Assembly (NCBI GenBank): GCA_020631735.1
Contig: CM036159.1
Span: 99,521,670 to 99,585,669, forward strand
Source: Saccharum officinarum
Lineage: Eukaryota; Streptophyta; Magnoliopsida; Poales; Poaceae
Length of the DNA stretch: 64,000 nucleotides
Direction: 5' to 3'
Below are positions 10,632 to 21,420 of the stretch, in pieces. Below the pieces are notes generated by a model that ran no database searches, was not told the DNA's origin, and was given only the letters and a program-made list of their open reading frames with translations. The position numbers and the translations under genes were made by a program. Positions within the stretch are counted from its first letter, which is position 1. The number at the start of each line of letters is the position of its first letter.

Positions 10632-11541
10632 TAGTACTCTATACCGGGCGTTTCCCAGGTTCATGCATGAGCTGCACCCTCCAGGTTCATGCACTCGCGC
10701 GTCGCGGCGGGTCCAGCCCCGTCCAGGCCAGGCGCGGCAGCGGCGGGACGGGAGCCCCATGCAGATGCAGGCGGACGCTGCTTGATTGGCCTGTTGCCAT
10801 CGCCGGACGCCGGTGTCAGGTTGAGTGCGAGCGGGTCCCTGTCCTCGCCAGGCGGGGGAGAGAGGGGAGAGCGGTTCACGAATCACGACCACCCAACTGG
10901 CACCGGGAGGAGAGGAGTATTCACATCGCTATCGCTCGCTCCTTGTCCTGCCTCTGAGACTGGCCACAGCATTGCCGGTGCTGAAAAATCATCTCCGTAT
11001 GCCAGCTCATATCGATATCGATAGAAACCACAAATGGATACAGCGTGAGCATCGATGCTTTACTTTATATGGCACTTAAATGTTCAGAGTTATCAGCGTG
11101 CTGTTCAGTGTCTCTGGAAGAGGAAGAGTGTGCTGGTTGAAACGAACGACCGGTGCAAAAAAATATTTTTTTTTGTCTTCTTAGCATCGAGGAACAACGT
11201 GATCCGGGTAGAACTTTTTTTTGTTTCAGTATCGGTTCTCACCACGTTTGTACCCGTGCTTCAGCCTTGGCTCTCTTGTTTGAGCATAGCGAGTAGGCAA
11301 AAAAGCAACGTGGTGGGCAGTCTGCCTGCCCGACGCCCGATCGGTCGATCCGTCAGGTGCCGCGGAAGTGATTGGCTCTGCCGCGTACGTACTCCGTATT
11401 CGACAGCCTGAACGTACTACCTACTGTACAGATATCATACACCTATCACTACCATGATTATTGCCTGCTTCTGCCTGCCTGCCTGCCTGCCTGCCAGCGA
11501 CTGCAATTACTGTAGTAGGAAGTTGGAATCGGTCGCCATTA
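10632..11541. other. Intergenic, no gene seen
   Basis: A GC-rich block (10660-10900) with overlapping frames on both strands but no recognisable product, then A/T-rich DNA. A short (TGCC)n tract lies at about 11468-11493. Confidence 0.35.
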
Positions 11542-11899
11542 GGGCAGTGCCAATGAGAGAAACTGGTAGTTTCTATAACATAGGATGCCGCATCAAAAAA
11601 ACACCCATGGTTTCTATGAGTAATAATTATTTTCTCTTTCACTCTTCCAACTCTATCTTTTTTCTCCAATGGGAGTGCGACACGAGCTCCCTAGAAACTG
11701 GTGGTTTCTCCCCAATGGCGATTTCATGGTTTCTTGGTGCATTGGGTCAAGAGTAGACCTGATTTCTTCATGAAGAAACCATTTCTATGTTTTTTGCTCT
11801 CTTTCTTCATTAATTACATTGTCATGTCAGCGTTTTGCCTACGTGGCAAGTCATTTAATGAGAATAGAAACCATCATCAATGCACCATTGGGACTGCCC
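11542..11899. mobile_element. Tourist MITE, 358 bp
   Basis: Terminal inverted repeats GGGCAGTGCCAATG and CATTGGGACTGCCC, with TTA duplicated at 11539-11541 and 11900-11902. The interior is A/T-rich with several inverted 'GAAACCA/TGGTTTC' motifs, giving strong foldback potential. Confidence 0.85.
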
Positions 11900-11953
11900 T
11901 TACTCGCTTGCCGCGGCAGCTCCAACAATACATGTGGCCGTCCCTACCATTAA

Positions 11954-12432
11954 AGACTATTCGCACTTATGAGTCTCTATATTCATTCTTTAAAAGGAAT
12001 ATTATATCCTAGTCACCATAAAATATACAGTTTTCCCGTATCCATCCATCCTCTGTATGACTGTATCATACTCTATCCACTGTGGGGGCTCACTTATCAC
12101 TTTATCTAAATATATTCGTGTGATTTCTTGTTACGAAAAATTTATTGTCATGAATTTAATGGTGTAATCGGAATTTAATTTGGTGTTTTTGTTTGTGAGT
12201 TATAACATTTTTTATATGAGAAAAGGTTGGACATGCTTTCCTCGACGCACACAGTGTTTCATGCTCGGGAGCGCGCCGTGCTCTCTCGCGCGCCTGAAAC
12301 GGTACCACGCTACATTTAGAGGATCCGGGTCGGTTATGGACCATTTAGAGTACCCCGCTGCGAAGCATTTTTACTCTATATCAGTACTCTATATTGCTTT
12401 AGTTTCATTTACCGTACTCAGTGCAGACGGTC
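11954..12432 (+). mobile_element. Tourist-like MITE, 479 bp
   Basis: Left end AGACTATTCGCACTTATGAG after TAA (11951-11953), right end the complement of GACCGTCTGCACTGAGTACG before TAA (12433-12435). It carries a unique GC-containing insert around 12216-12345 compared with the other copies. The right-hand TAA is shared with the next copy, so the two sit back to back. Confidence 0.8.
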
Positions 12433-12435
12433 TAA

Positions 12436-12843
12436 GACTACCCGCACTCATGGACCTCTATATTCATCCTCTATACGTCCTAATCAACAAGATTCTCTCC
12501 TCTATACTCAATTCTTCCGCACCCATCCATCCTCTATATCATTCTCTATCCACTCTATCCACTGTGAGACTCACTTGTCACTTTATCTAAATATATTCAT
12601 GTGTGATCTAGTTTTGAAGGATTTATTGAGACGAATTTAATGGTGCAATCGAAATTTAATTTGGATTGTTGGTTTGTGAGTTATAACATTTTTTTCTTTG
12701 TTTAGTTAGTGGGGCCCGTCACTATAGAGTATAGAGTAAGCACTGTATCACTCTAAATATAGAGTGAGAGAAAAGATAAAATATCGTTTTAAAGTAACCA
12801 GTGCAACAGTTTTTACTCTATATTCGTACTCTATAGCTTAGTC
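12436..12843 (+). mobile_element. Tourist-like MITE, 408 bp, abutting its sibling
   Basis: Starts GACTACCCGCACTCATGGAC directly after TAA (12433-12435) and ends at TAGTC before TAA (12844-12846). It follows the family consensus throughout and is closest to the 9961 copy. The tandem arrangement suggests insertion of one copy into the target site of the other. Confidence 0.75.
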
Positions 12844-12846
12844 TAA

Positions 12847-13253
12847 GGCTGCAATTGCATCGATGCTCCTGCTACAGAGACTACTGCTCACCCGAACACG
12901 GAATATACCTGGTCCGACACCTGCTCTTAGACAATTGCTTCCCGCTGCAAGCAAGCAAGAGGCAGAGGCAAATTAAGGCCGGTACGGACAGCCAGTGAAC
13001 ACTAAAACACTGAGCACTGAACAGTAACATTGACCATGTGATTGTGTTCGGTTCAGCTGGCAGTGTACACTACTACACCTGCACCGGCCGGGGCACCTCG
13101 GCGAACATGCCTACAGAGTACAGACAGCCAGACAGGGAAGGCTGGCGACTGGCGTTACTAGCGCTCCAGTAGTGAAGAGTCCTGGCAATCGAACTATCGA
13201 AGCCGAGTATTATACCTCGCAAAAAAAAAAACAACCGAGTATATATATTTATA
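12847..13253. other. Intergenic, no gene seen
   Basis: No open frame, repeat boundary or RNA signature recognised, apart from a short A-tract flanked by CCGAGTAT repeats at 13204-13240 discussed under rejected items. Confidence 0.35.
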
Positions 13254-14389
13254 TCTATACCTATATATAATACTAAAGAGGTAAAATTTTTCCTCCTAAA
13301 TTTTCATCCAATTTTACCCTAGTAATAGTTTCCGTTCACAGCTCCTAGCCCGAGTCCAAATCCGAATCCATACTGGATCTATCACCTCTAACGCAGAGGC
13401 ACCATGCACATCTACCTCCAATAGCAAATCCGCAAGACACTCAATCTTTTTCCGTTTCTGTTTCTTTATTTCCTTTTTTTCAGCTTGCTGATTGGCTCGG
13501 CTTCTATTTGCGTTTCCTTTTTTTGTTTCCGTTTTTTCTGTCCAGTCGGTGATCGGCTTGGTTTCTATTTTCTGATCTTGGTTTTCCTGTTTCCAATCTT
13601 TTTTGTTGTTCTTGATTTTTTAGTCTGATTTTTTACTTGTTCTTTCGCTACAATGTTTTTTCTTGTATAAATATAAAAAAACAAATAATAGATATAATAT
13701 TAGACTTTTGAACTGTCGATCTTTGCCTATTCCTATCTCTAAGAAACAAAAAAAAAAATCACTATTAAGTCATTGATGCAGTTTTGATTAGACACAAAAC
13801 TTATATTCTTATTAAAATCTAGATTAATTAATGGTCCAACTAATCAAACAGTGAATTGAAATTTCAAACAGTTTATTGTCTAATTCAGTTTAAATAAATG
13901 TACCTTCTGCAATGTCTGATAAGAGCTGATATATGAAAAGTCGCGAGAGGTCTCCCATTATAATCATGGGAGAACATACCGATGCTTGACATGTCCGCAA
14001 CTAACTCCTTCCGACTTTTATCGGATATGATAACTTATATATTTCTATGGGTGCTCAAAGAAAGTCACAGAGCTCAATATATAAGTCACAAAAAGGGCTA
14101 TATAAGTGTAACACCATATGAATAGTATGAAAATTGAAGTTATAGTATATTTATGTCTAAGTATTCTTATGCTTTGTAACGAGAGAAAAAGATCTATCAA
14201 GATTTTTTTGGTTGGATACCAACTTAATAGGACATTGTCATATTATTACCAACATTAACTTATATTATGGTAGTCATGATGATCATGAAATAAATTAGAT
14301 TTAAAATTTTATAAGGATAAAATGTAGTTGTATCGCATGAATGACTGATAGTTTTGCTTTTCTCCCGTTGCATGACACGGGGCACACTA
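13254..14389 (+). mobile_element. Non-autonomous Helitron-like element, about 1.1 kb
   Basis: The 5' end TCTATACCTATATATAATAC follows an A. Near the 3' end a hairpin CCCGTTGCATGACACGGG (about 14364-14382) is followed by GCACACTA and T. TC start, subterminal CCCG...CGGG hairpin and A/T insertion are Helitron features; the last bases are not a clean CTRR, so the 3' boundary is approximate. The interior is A/T-rich and shows no Rep/helicase coding, so it is non-autonomous. The 5' end matches the minus-strand terminus at 742. Confidence 0.6.
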
Positions 14390-14405
14390 TCGCATGAATG
14401 ACTGA

Positions 14406-14832
14406 TTTTTTTTTTGAGAAAACCGGGTTGCATTTCATTTATTCATAACATGGATTACACAAACAACCTTACAAAGACAACACTGATAAAAAAGAAAATT
14501 ACATCTAAGTCCTTGCAAAGGTCTCCTGGTCGTCTTCGTTGCCGGCACTGGAGAAGAGCGTCGGCGAGACGGGGAAGAGAACAGGAGGACCTTATTCCAG
14601 GACGACGTCGCCGCCGCCGCCTCGACTCCGCCGCAGGAAACCCTAACCTAGAACTACTAGGACATAAAACTCCAACCGGGGAGAGACCCACGGTCTTCAC
14701 CACCTCACGCAGGCCCGAAGGCCATCGGAGGCGAGGAAGACCGCCGGCTGCCCCGGCGGAGGACGGGACGCCCAGAATCGCCTCTCTCAACTGTAGATGG
14801 GGAAGAGAGCTTTCGAGAGAGGTCTCGGTATT
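14406..14832 (-). mobile_element. Poly(A) retroposon, 427 bp, LINE-like
   Basis: Flanked by an exact 12-bp direct repeat TGAATGACTGAT (14394-14405 and 14833-14844). On the minus strand the element runs from a GC-rich 5' part to an A/T-rich 3' part ending AATGCAACCCGGTTTTCTC and a poly(A). Target duplication plus A-tail indicate target-primed reverse transcription. It is either a 5'-truncated LINE or a non-autonomous relative; no reverse transcriptase is encoded. Confidence 0.85.
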
Positions 14833-15082
14833 TGAATGACTGATAGTTGTCCGACGCCGTATTGCTCTCCGGACGAAAACGGCCCAGCCTGTTCTAAAGC
14901 CCAGGGCCTGCTCAACCGCTTGCAGCCTGCGTGAGAGGTGCCATATTGGGCCTGTAGGGCCTACGGCACCAGGCCCGTGGCGTCGTGACTTCCTTCAGCT
15001 CAGCCTGGCTCTCCTGCGTCGCGCGTTGGCCCCCATGTGTGTTGGCCCACGTATCGCTCACATTGCTTCACGTAAGCGTCAC

Positions 15083-16007
15083 CTCCCCCCCCCCCCCCCC
15101 CCAACTATCACCAAAAGTCCACTTTTCCTCCCTCAACTTCAAAACCGGACAAATCATCTCCCTCAACTTTTCAAACCGTGCATTTTACCTCCCTCGAGCG
15201 GTTTTGAAGGCGGTTTGCTACAGTAAACGGCGGTATGCTACAGTGTCCCATGGTTTTGCTACAGTGCCCGTGTTTTTGTCTTTTCTTTTTTATTTATTTC
15301 GGCTGAATCTTTGAAAAATCATAGTAAATCATAGAAAAAATCATAAAATAGAAAATCCAATTTTGTTGCACTCCACATGATTAGATCTACACAGTGAACA
15401 TATAATATGGTATGCTTTAGTACAAAGTTTTTGCTACGAAGGTTTTGTCTTTTTTTTATTTATTTCGGCTGAATCTTTGAAAAAATATAGTAAATTACAA
15501 AAAAAATTATAAAATAGAAAATCTAATTTTGTTAGACTTCACATGAGCATATCTATATAGTGAACATATAATATGGTATATTTTAGTACAAAATTTTTGT
15601 TGTAGTTTTAGATCTATGTTTTTCTATAATTAATTGCAATAATTCATAGCTGCTGCTTCTATAATTATTTTGTTGGACTAAAGCATACCATATTATATGT
15701 TTACTATCTAGATCTACTCATGTGGAGTCCAACAAAATTAGATTTTCCATTTTATGATTTTTCTGTGATTTACTATGATTTTTTAAAGATTCAACAGAAA
15801 TAAATAAAAAAAGAAAAGACAAAAACATGGGCACTGTAGAAAACCACTGGACACTGTAGCATACAGCCGTTTACTGTAGTAAAACCGCTCGAGGGAGGTA
15901 AAATGCACGGTTTAAAAAGTTGATGGAGGTGGTTTGTCCGGTTTTGAAGTTGAGGGAGGAAAAGTGAACTTTTGTGAGAGTTGGGGGAGGAAAAATAGAC
16001 TTTTTTC
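15083..16007. mobile_element. Long foldback element, 0.92 kb
   Basis: The two halves are near-complete inverted repeats of each other, meeting at about 15640. The left arm contains ACCTCCCTCGAGCGGTTTTG and the right arm its complement. The left tip is replaced by an 18-base C tract (15085-15102), so no clean target duplication remains. The arms are homologous to the Mutator-type foldback at 47868-49110. Transcripts through it would fold into a long hairpin. Confidence 0.75.
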
Positions 16008-16150
16008 TTGAAACTTCAAGAGCACAGGTTAATTACTCCGCAAAAACAGAGTACTCCGCTCCGTACGTGTAAAATCGAACGCGTAAAGTCTCAGGCGCTG
16101 CCCTCGGATGAAAAAAAATTACACCCGCCCAATTGAACACTAGGTACATC

Positions 16151-16372
16151 TACTCCCTCGTTCCAAATTATAAATTATTTTAGTTTTTCTAGATTTATTA
16201 TTTTTACTATGTACCAAGATACAGTGATATCTAAATATGTAGTAAACGATACGTATGTAGAAAAATCATAATAACTTACTAGATGTTCTATTTTTGAACA
16301 TTGTATTTTCGGTCAAAAAGAACTAGGAAAGTAAGTAAGTTTAAGCTATACAAAATTATGTAAGTAGATGTA
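16151..16372. mobile_element. Stowaway-like MITE fragment
   Basis: Begins with the Stowaway terminus TACTCCCTCGTTCCAAATTA, followed by A/T-rich sequence typical of the class. The opposite terminal repeat is absent, so this is a truncated or decayed copy and its right limit is approximate. Confidence 0.4.
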
Positions 16373-17404
16373 CAACGGCTTAGTGCGTTCTCAATGGTCA
16401 CTAAATAGCTAGTCTAGGAAGAATTTTATTAGCTATCAAAGAGGAATATTAAAGAGCTAAACTACTCTCTCACAACTCCCATGACCCTCCACTATAACTA
16501 GGCAGGTAGGCGCGCTTCGCCGCGCCCGTAATGGCTGCACAGGCCTATAGCTATTTGTCCTTTGTGAAGTCTGAAGTGATGCTGTTGCAGTTTTGCATCT
16601 CCACGGTAAGGTAAACAACCACGACAGGATAGTATTCATTATAATTTACATATGTACAACAGAGTGAAGCACTCGTCTATAGAGACTCAAACATACATTA
16701 GTTATTTTTTTCGCAAATACATTAGTTATTCGTTATCGGTACATAAATGTACACGCTTTCAGGAAAATAGAAAACAGTTTGCAAATATTTGAAATGGTTA
16801 CAAAAAGTACAGATGCTTGACATGTTGTGTGGATTGTAGGAAAACAACAACAGTAGGACCCTCATCTCCAAATTAGTTCAGCAAGAATGAAACCACTGTT
16901 GCTGCATGACCTTTGTGCTCTCAGAATGTTCTCCCTACAATCTCTTTGTCCAACTGTATATTTAGACACACCTGTGAATAGGCCTGTAAAGCAATTAAAA
17001 TTGTTGGTCAATGAAAAATTGCATGAGCAAGCCAAGATCATTAGAAATAATTTGAACATCAGTAAGGTTGCCATCGACAACAGAGATAATCTCAACATCA
17101 GTGGGTATGATCAGAAATTACATGAAACTTTTAGAAGAAAGAATAAATCACACCAAATTTGGGGATAAGAAAGATATCAGTGTATGGGCCATAGGCTATT
17201 ATTGAGCATCTATGTGTTGAGCAGGGCTGCCAAAAAAATTAGAGATAAGTAAAAATTGGGCATAACACTCTTTGAATGATAGAACCAAGAGTGATGCATT
17301 CTACAAATTAGAGGCATTTCATTCTTTCTCCTATAACCAATTGGTAAATACAAACGGACTAAGGCTCAACTGACAGTACTAAACAGTGAGACTATAGTGA
17401 CGGA
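16373..17404. other. Intergenic, no gene seen
   Basis: A/T-rich. A 93-codon plus-strand frame at 16887-17168 and its minus-strand shadow have no recognisable domain and no supporting splice or promoter context. Confidence 0.3.
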
Positions 17405-17640
17405 GTGAGTCTATGTGCGCAAAATGTGTAAAGATCATAGCCGCACTTAAAAGCCTGAGTACTCTACCATTGAGCTAGCAACCTAGATAAAATAGGATCT
17501 CTTAGATACGATCTAAATCTAAAAATCAATTAAATTACACCGCACACTCCTGTCAAAACATTGAATTAGCAAGACATCAAAAGAAAGATTCTCTAATCCA
17601 TTTAAAACACTCAAATACCAAAATGAACACATGCAGTTAA
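17405..17640 (-). other. Nuclear plastid DNA insertion (trnK region)
   Basis: On the minus strand this stretch reads as chloroplast DNA of the rps16-trnK spacer, then the trnK(UUU) 5' exon, then the start of its group II intron. Matching is to the chloroplast sequence as I know it from grasses, with scattered substitutions consistent with an old NUPT. Limits are approximate. Confidence 0.7.
17446..17483 (-). pseudogene. trnK: Plastid trnK-UUU 5' exon, nuclear copy
   Basis: Minus strand reads GGTTGCTAGCTCAATGGTAG then AGTACTCAGGCTTTTAA. This is the 5' half of plastid tRNA-Lys ending at the intron junction, with an altered D-loop base and one extra base before CTTTTAA. The 3' exon and matK are not in the window, so it cannot make a tRNA here. 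Confidence 0.7.
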
Positions 17641-19032
17641 ATTTCACTAAGGCTAAGGGTAAAAAAAAGGAACCCCAATCACAATGGCAAAATCTTGAAC
17701 ATGCATTCTAACATGTAGAAGCATATTTTAGAAAATCATATATCTTTCATCTGTACATGGTATGGCTACACAGGAAAGAACAAAAATTTGCATTGCTGTA
17801 AGAATCATGCTCTAACCAATTTCCCAAAGCTTAAGCATCATAGGCAGCAAGCCAAAGATACAACACTGGAAAAATAGGATGCCTAAAGAAAACAAAATAT
17901 ATCAACAGACATGGAAGAGTGCAAGGATTCGACATTTTTTGCAGTGCCATTCAGCACAGGTAGCACAGAAATTATTATCAACTCTACTGCCAAAGTGATG
18001 TAAGCGCTGAACAGAATGAGCGAATTAAGTAAAGGAATTCCCACCAAATTTAACAACCACTACACATGCAAAGATGGATCCTAGGTTTTACCTTACCTGG
18101 AGGAATATGAAAAGGTCAGCTAAGATTATGGAGATTTAGACTTTAAACCTGAAACAAATGGTCGATCTGTCACTCAAAACAGGGCACCATGACTGCGAAG
18201 CAGTGAAAGGTTCTGTACACATTGCACGAAGTGAAAAATGACAGGATTAGCATATGATGTAAGGGATGATTACTCTGTGTGGTATACTCAACATACATCT
18301 TTTGAATGATTAAAGAACTCACCACAGAACATCTGATTGGTAGCATCTGTGCTCTCTCTGGATCATACTGATTACTGAAGCACCAACAAATGAAAAAAAT
18401 AATAAAATAGGCAAAAGTGATAAAAAAAACTGCAGGACACGAAAGAACACAAGCAAAACATCATCTAACTACTGTACGCAGGAAACATAGTGTAAAAAAA
18501 TCTAAGGAAGAAGGAGCTGTGCCTAACCTGCTCCGGCCTCTGATCCATTGGCCACCGTGGCCTCGGCTTGCTTAGGCGTAGGGCCGTAGGCACAACCGCC
18601 GTCGTAACAGCCGTGACCTTCTTGGCGGCAGTCGCACCCCATGTTGGCAGTAAGGACCGAAGGAAGCGCTCTAGGAGAGGACCCCGGACTTGTTACCCCT
18701 CGTCGCGGTAGAGGCGGTGGTTCCGATGAGCACCATACCTTTGTGCGGCTTCCCCTCCGTGGCTCTGGTGGCGTCTCCGGATCCACCCTTGTGCATGAAC
18801 AGCGGCAGCGTCGGATCACTACCCCTGCACGCATCGTGGGCGAAGGCAGGCAGGTGGCGGGAGGCCGGTGCTACGGCCTCTTCCTCCGCTACCGCCGTCA
18901 CCGGCAGCGCCCTGAGATCCGCCCTGCACCGTCTTATGGATGGGGGCAGCGAGATCCCCCGATCGCCAACGGGGGGCCCTCACCACGGTTGGGCCTCTGG
19001 TCCGACGGCGGTGCCGTCGAGGCTTGCAGTCT
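17641..19032. other. Intergenic; GC-rich from 18523
   Basis: 17641-18520 is A/T-rich with no gene. 18523-19032 is GC-rich with overlapping frames on both strands, none with a recognisable domain. It leads directly into the 262-bp tandem array and may be a decayed first exon or the non-repeated edge of the array. Confidence 0.3.
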
Positions 19033-19823
19033 GGGAATGGCAACCCAGCGGCGGAGCCATCGAGACTGGATAATCTAACTTGGGGAATGGTAACCATGGG
19101 AAAGAACGCGAGGAGGCGGCGACCTCGAGGTGGCCGGGTGCGGCATCTTCGCAGACTGCGGCTGGGGAAGACGCGGCGACGGCAAGCCGGCCGGCACGAC
19201 ATCTATGCACACTGCGGCTGGGGCAGAGGAAGAGGAAGAGGACGGAGACGGAGGGGCCGAGGTGCGTTTTTTTTTCACGAGAGCTAGGCCTAGGGGAATG
19301 GCAACCCAGCGGCAGAGCCATCGAGACTGGATAATCTGACTTGGGGAATGGTAACCACGGGGAAGAACGCGAGGAGGCGGCGACCTCGAGGTGGCCGGGC
19401 GCAGCATCTTCGCACACTGCGGCTGCGGAAGACGCGGCGACGGCAAGCCGGCCGGCATGACATCTATGCGCACTGCGGCTGGGGCAGAGGAAGAGGAAGA
19501 GGACGGAGACGGAGGGGCCGAGGCGCGTTTTTTTTTTCACGAGAGCTAGGCCTAGGGGAATGGCAACCCAGCGGCAGAGCCATCGAGACTGGATAATCTG
19601 ACTTGGGGAATGGTAACCACGGGGAAGAACGCGAGGAGGCGGCGACCTCGAGGTGGCCGGGCGCAGCATCTTCGCACACTGCGGCTGCGGAAGACGCGGC
19701 GACGGCAAGCCGGCCGGCACGACATCTATGCGCACTGCGGCTGGGGCAGAGGAAGAGGACGGAGCCGGAGGGGCCGAGGTTTTTGTTTTTGTTTTTTTTG
19801 TTTCACGAGAGCTAGGCCTAGGG
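19033..19823 (+). repeat. 262-bp tandem array, 3 units
   Basis: Units start GGGAATGGCAACCCAGCGGC at 19033, 19294 and 19556 and end with GAGCTAGGCCTAGG. Spacing is 261 and 262 bp. The third unit is shortened in its GAAGAG part and has a longer T-rich tail. The minus strand is open for 251 codons through the array because the unit is close to a multiple of three; I treat this as a by-product of repetition. Confidence 0.9.
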
Positions 19824-19891
19824 GAGAGAAAGAGGATGAAATGGGGAGTCGGAGACGGCGAGGCGCAGAGCGTTTAACCACGAAACGCTAA

Positions 19892-20122
19892 GGGCGTGTT
19901 TGGTTACCGTTTGCTAAAGTTTAACACCCATCACATCAATGTTCCCTCGAATGCACGGAGTACTAAATGTAGACTAATTACATGCATGTCGACACAGATT
20001 AGGAGTAATTTACGAGACGAATCTATTAAGCCTAATTAATCCAAAATTAGAAACTTTTTGTCAAATAAGACGAAAGTGCTACAGTGTTTGTTAAACTTTA
20101 ACACCTCAAACCAAACACCCCC
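19892..20122 (+). mobile_element. Tourist MITE, 231 bp
   Basis: Ends GGGCGTGTTTGGTTACCG and AAACCAAACACCCCC, TAA at 19889-19891 and 20123-20125. The interior is shared with the copy at 56798-57016 (TACGAGACGAATCTATTAAG). The TWA target duplication is canonical for Tourist. Confidence 0.9.
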
Positions 20123-20481
20123 TAAATGGATGTTCGCACACGCACGACGCCTCACACGATTGGTGAACAGTATCGAAACAGTAATCAGGACGCTCTCATC
20201 GCGCGGAATCTCCGCGCTATATGGAGTTTCATATGATCTGTTTTCATTACTACCTATTTGCAAGTTGTAATTGAGAACATCCTTATATATTCCCATGTAG
20301 AATGTCAAGCGGCAGGGGGAAAGGGCAGAAGCAGTTTTGCCATGAAATTTCATGCCGCACTAGTATAATCTCAAGCGGCGAGATAAAAGAAAAGAAGAAT
20401 CTCAAGCGGCAGCAATTCAAGTCTGCACACGCTGCTATCGATTCGGGTGGGCCGTTGGGCCACTTGCAGATTCGAAAGCAG

Positions 20482-20756
20482 GGCCTTGTTTAGATCCCAA
20501 ATTTGGGATCCAAACTTTGCATAGTAAATGTCCTGTTACACTGTAGTAATTTTGTTTTTATTTGGTAATAATTATCCAAATATTGATTAATTAGGCTTAA
20601 AACATCCGTCTCGCAAAGTACAACAAAACTATGCAATTAGTTTTTGATTTCATCTACATTTAGTACTCCATATATGTGCCGACATTTTGATGTAATGGGG
20701 AATTTTCTTTTTGCATAGTGAAATTTGGGGGTGAATTTGGTATCTAAACAAGATAC
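20482..20756 (+). mobile_element. GGCCTTGTTTAG-family MITE, 275 bp
   Basis: Ends GGCCTTGTTTAGATCCC and GGTATCTAAACAAGATAC, flanked by CAG at 20479-20481 and 20757-20759. The interior includes CATTTAGTACTCCATATATG. A longer relative of the 243-bp copies and closest to the next element. Confidence 0.85.
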
Positions 20757-20916
20757 CAGGAAAATGGCGTGGAATTCGAACCTTGGACTGTTCCGGCGCA
20801 TCAACGCCGACTGCCACGAAAGCGACGGGACGAGCACGAGACCCGCCGGCTGGAATCCAATGCGCCCAGCAACCCTCACCGTCTCTGCGAGGTGGGCCCA
20901 ACCTTAGCCTCTCCAA

Positions 20917-21179
20917 GGCCTCGTTTAGTTCTGAGAATTAGGGAGAAAAAGACTGTATCAGAATTCCTGTAGCATTTCGTTTGTATTTGGTAAAAATTAT
21001 CTAAATTTTGACTAACTAGGCTTAAAATGTTCATCTTGCAAAATACAACAAAACTGTATAATTAGTTTTTGATTTCATCAACATTTAGTACTCCATGCAT
21101 TTGTCAATATTTTGATATAATCGGGAATCTTCTTTTTGCACAGTAAAATTTGGGGAGAATAGGGGAACTAAACAAGGGG
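20917..21179 (+). mobile_element. GGCCTTGTTTAG-family MITE in the SCE1 upstream region
   Basis: Ends GGCCTCGTTTAGTTCTGAG and GGGGAACTAAACAAGGGG, flanked by CAA at 20914-20916 and 21180-21182. Its right end is only 241 bp from the SCE1 start codon, so it probably lies in or beside the core promoter. Confidence 0.87.
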
Positions 21180-21420
21180 CAAGCAAGAAAGGAAGCGTGA
21201 TAGCCTGTGATAGGGACACGGACCCATCACGCCTCGCCTGCCCTGCCCCCGTCGCGAACGCCACCCGCTTCCCTGACACGCCGGCCCCGCCCTCCTGGAG
21301 CCCACTCGCCAGAGGAGGGCGTTAAATACGACCCGGGCGAAGCGGCACTCTATTCGCGCAACCGCGTAGGAAGTCCAGTCCCCAAACTCCCCCAGCGGAG
21401 GAAGAGCAGCCGCCGCAGCT

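Noticed and set aside
13203..13240. Possible 24-bp poly(A) insertion between two CCGAGTAT copies
   Set aside because: The insert is too short to show any LINE-specific sequence and the repeat is only 8 bp in A/T-rich DNA.
17446..17483. Functional nuclear tRNA-Lys
   Set aside because: Only the 5' exon of a plastid intron-containing trnK is present, with an extra base, inside a NUPT.
18980..19735. 251-codon minus-strand frame
   Set aside because: Its length comes from a tandem unit close to a multiple of three in GC-rich DNA; no domain, no start context, and opposite-strand frames are also open.
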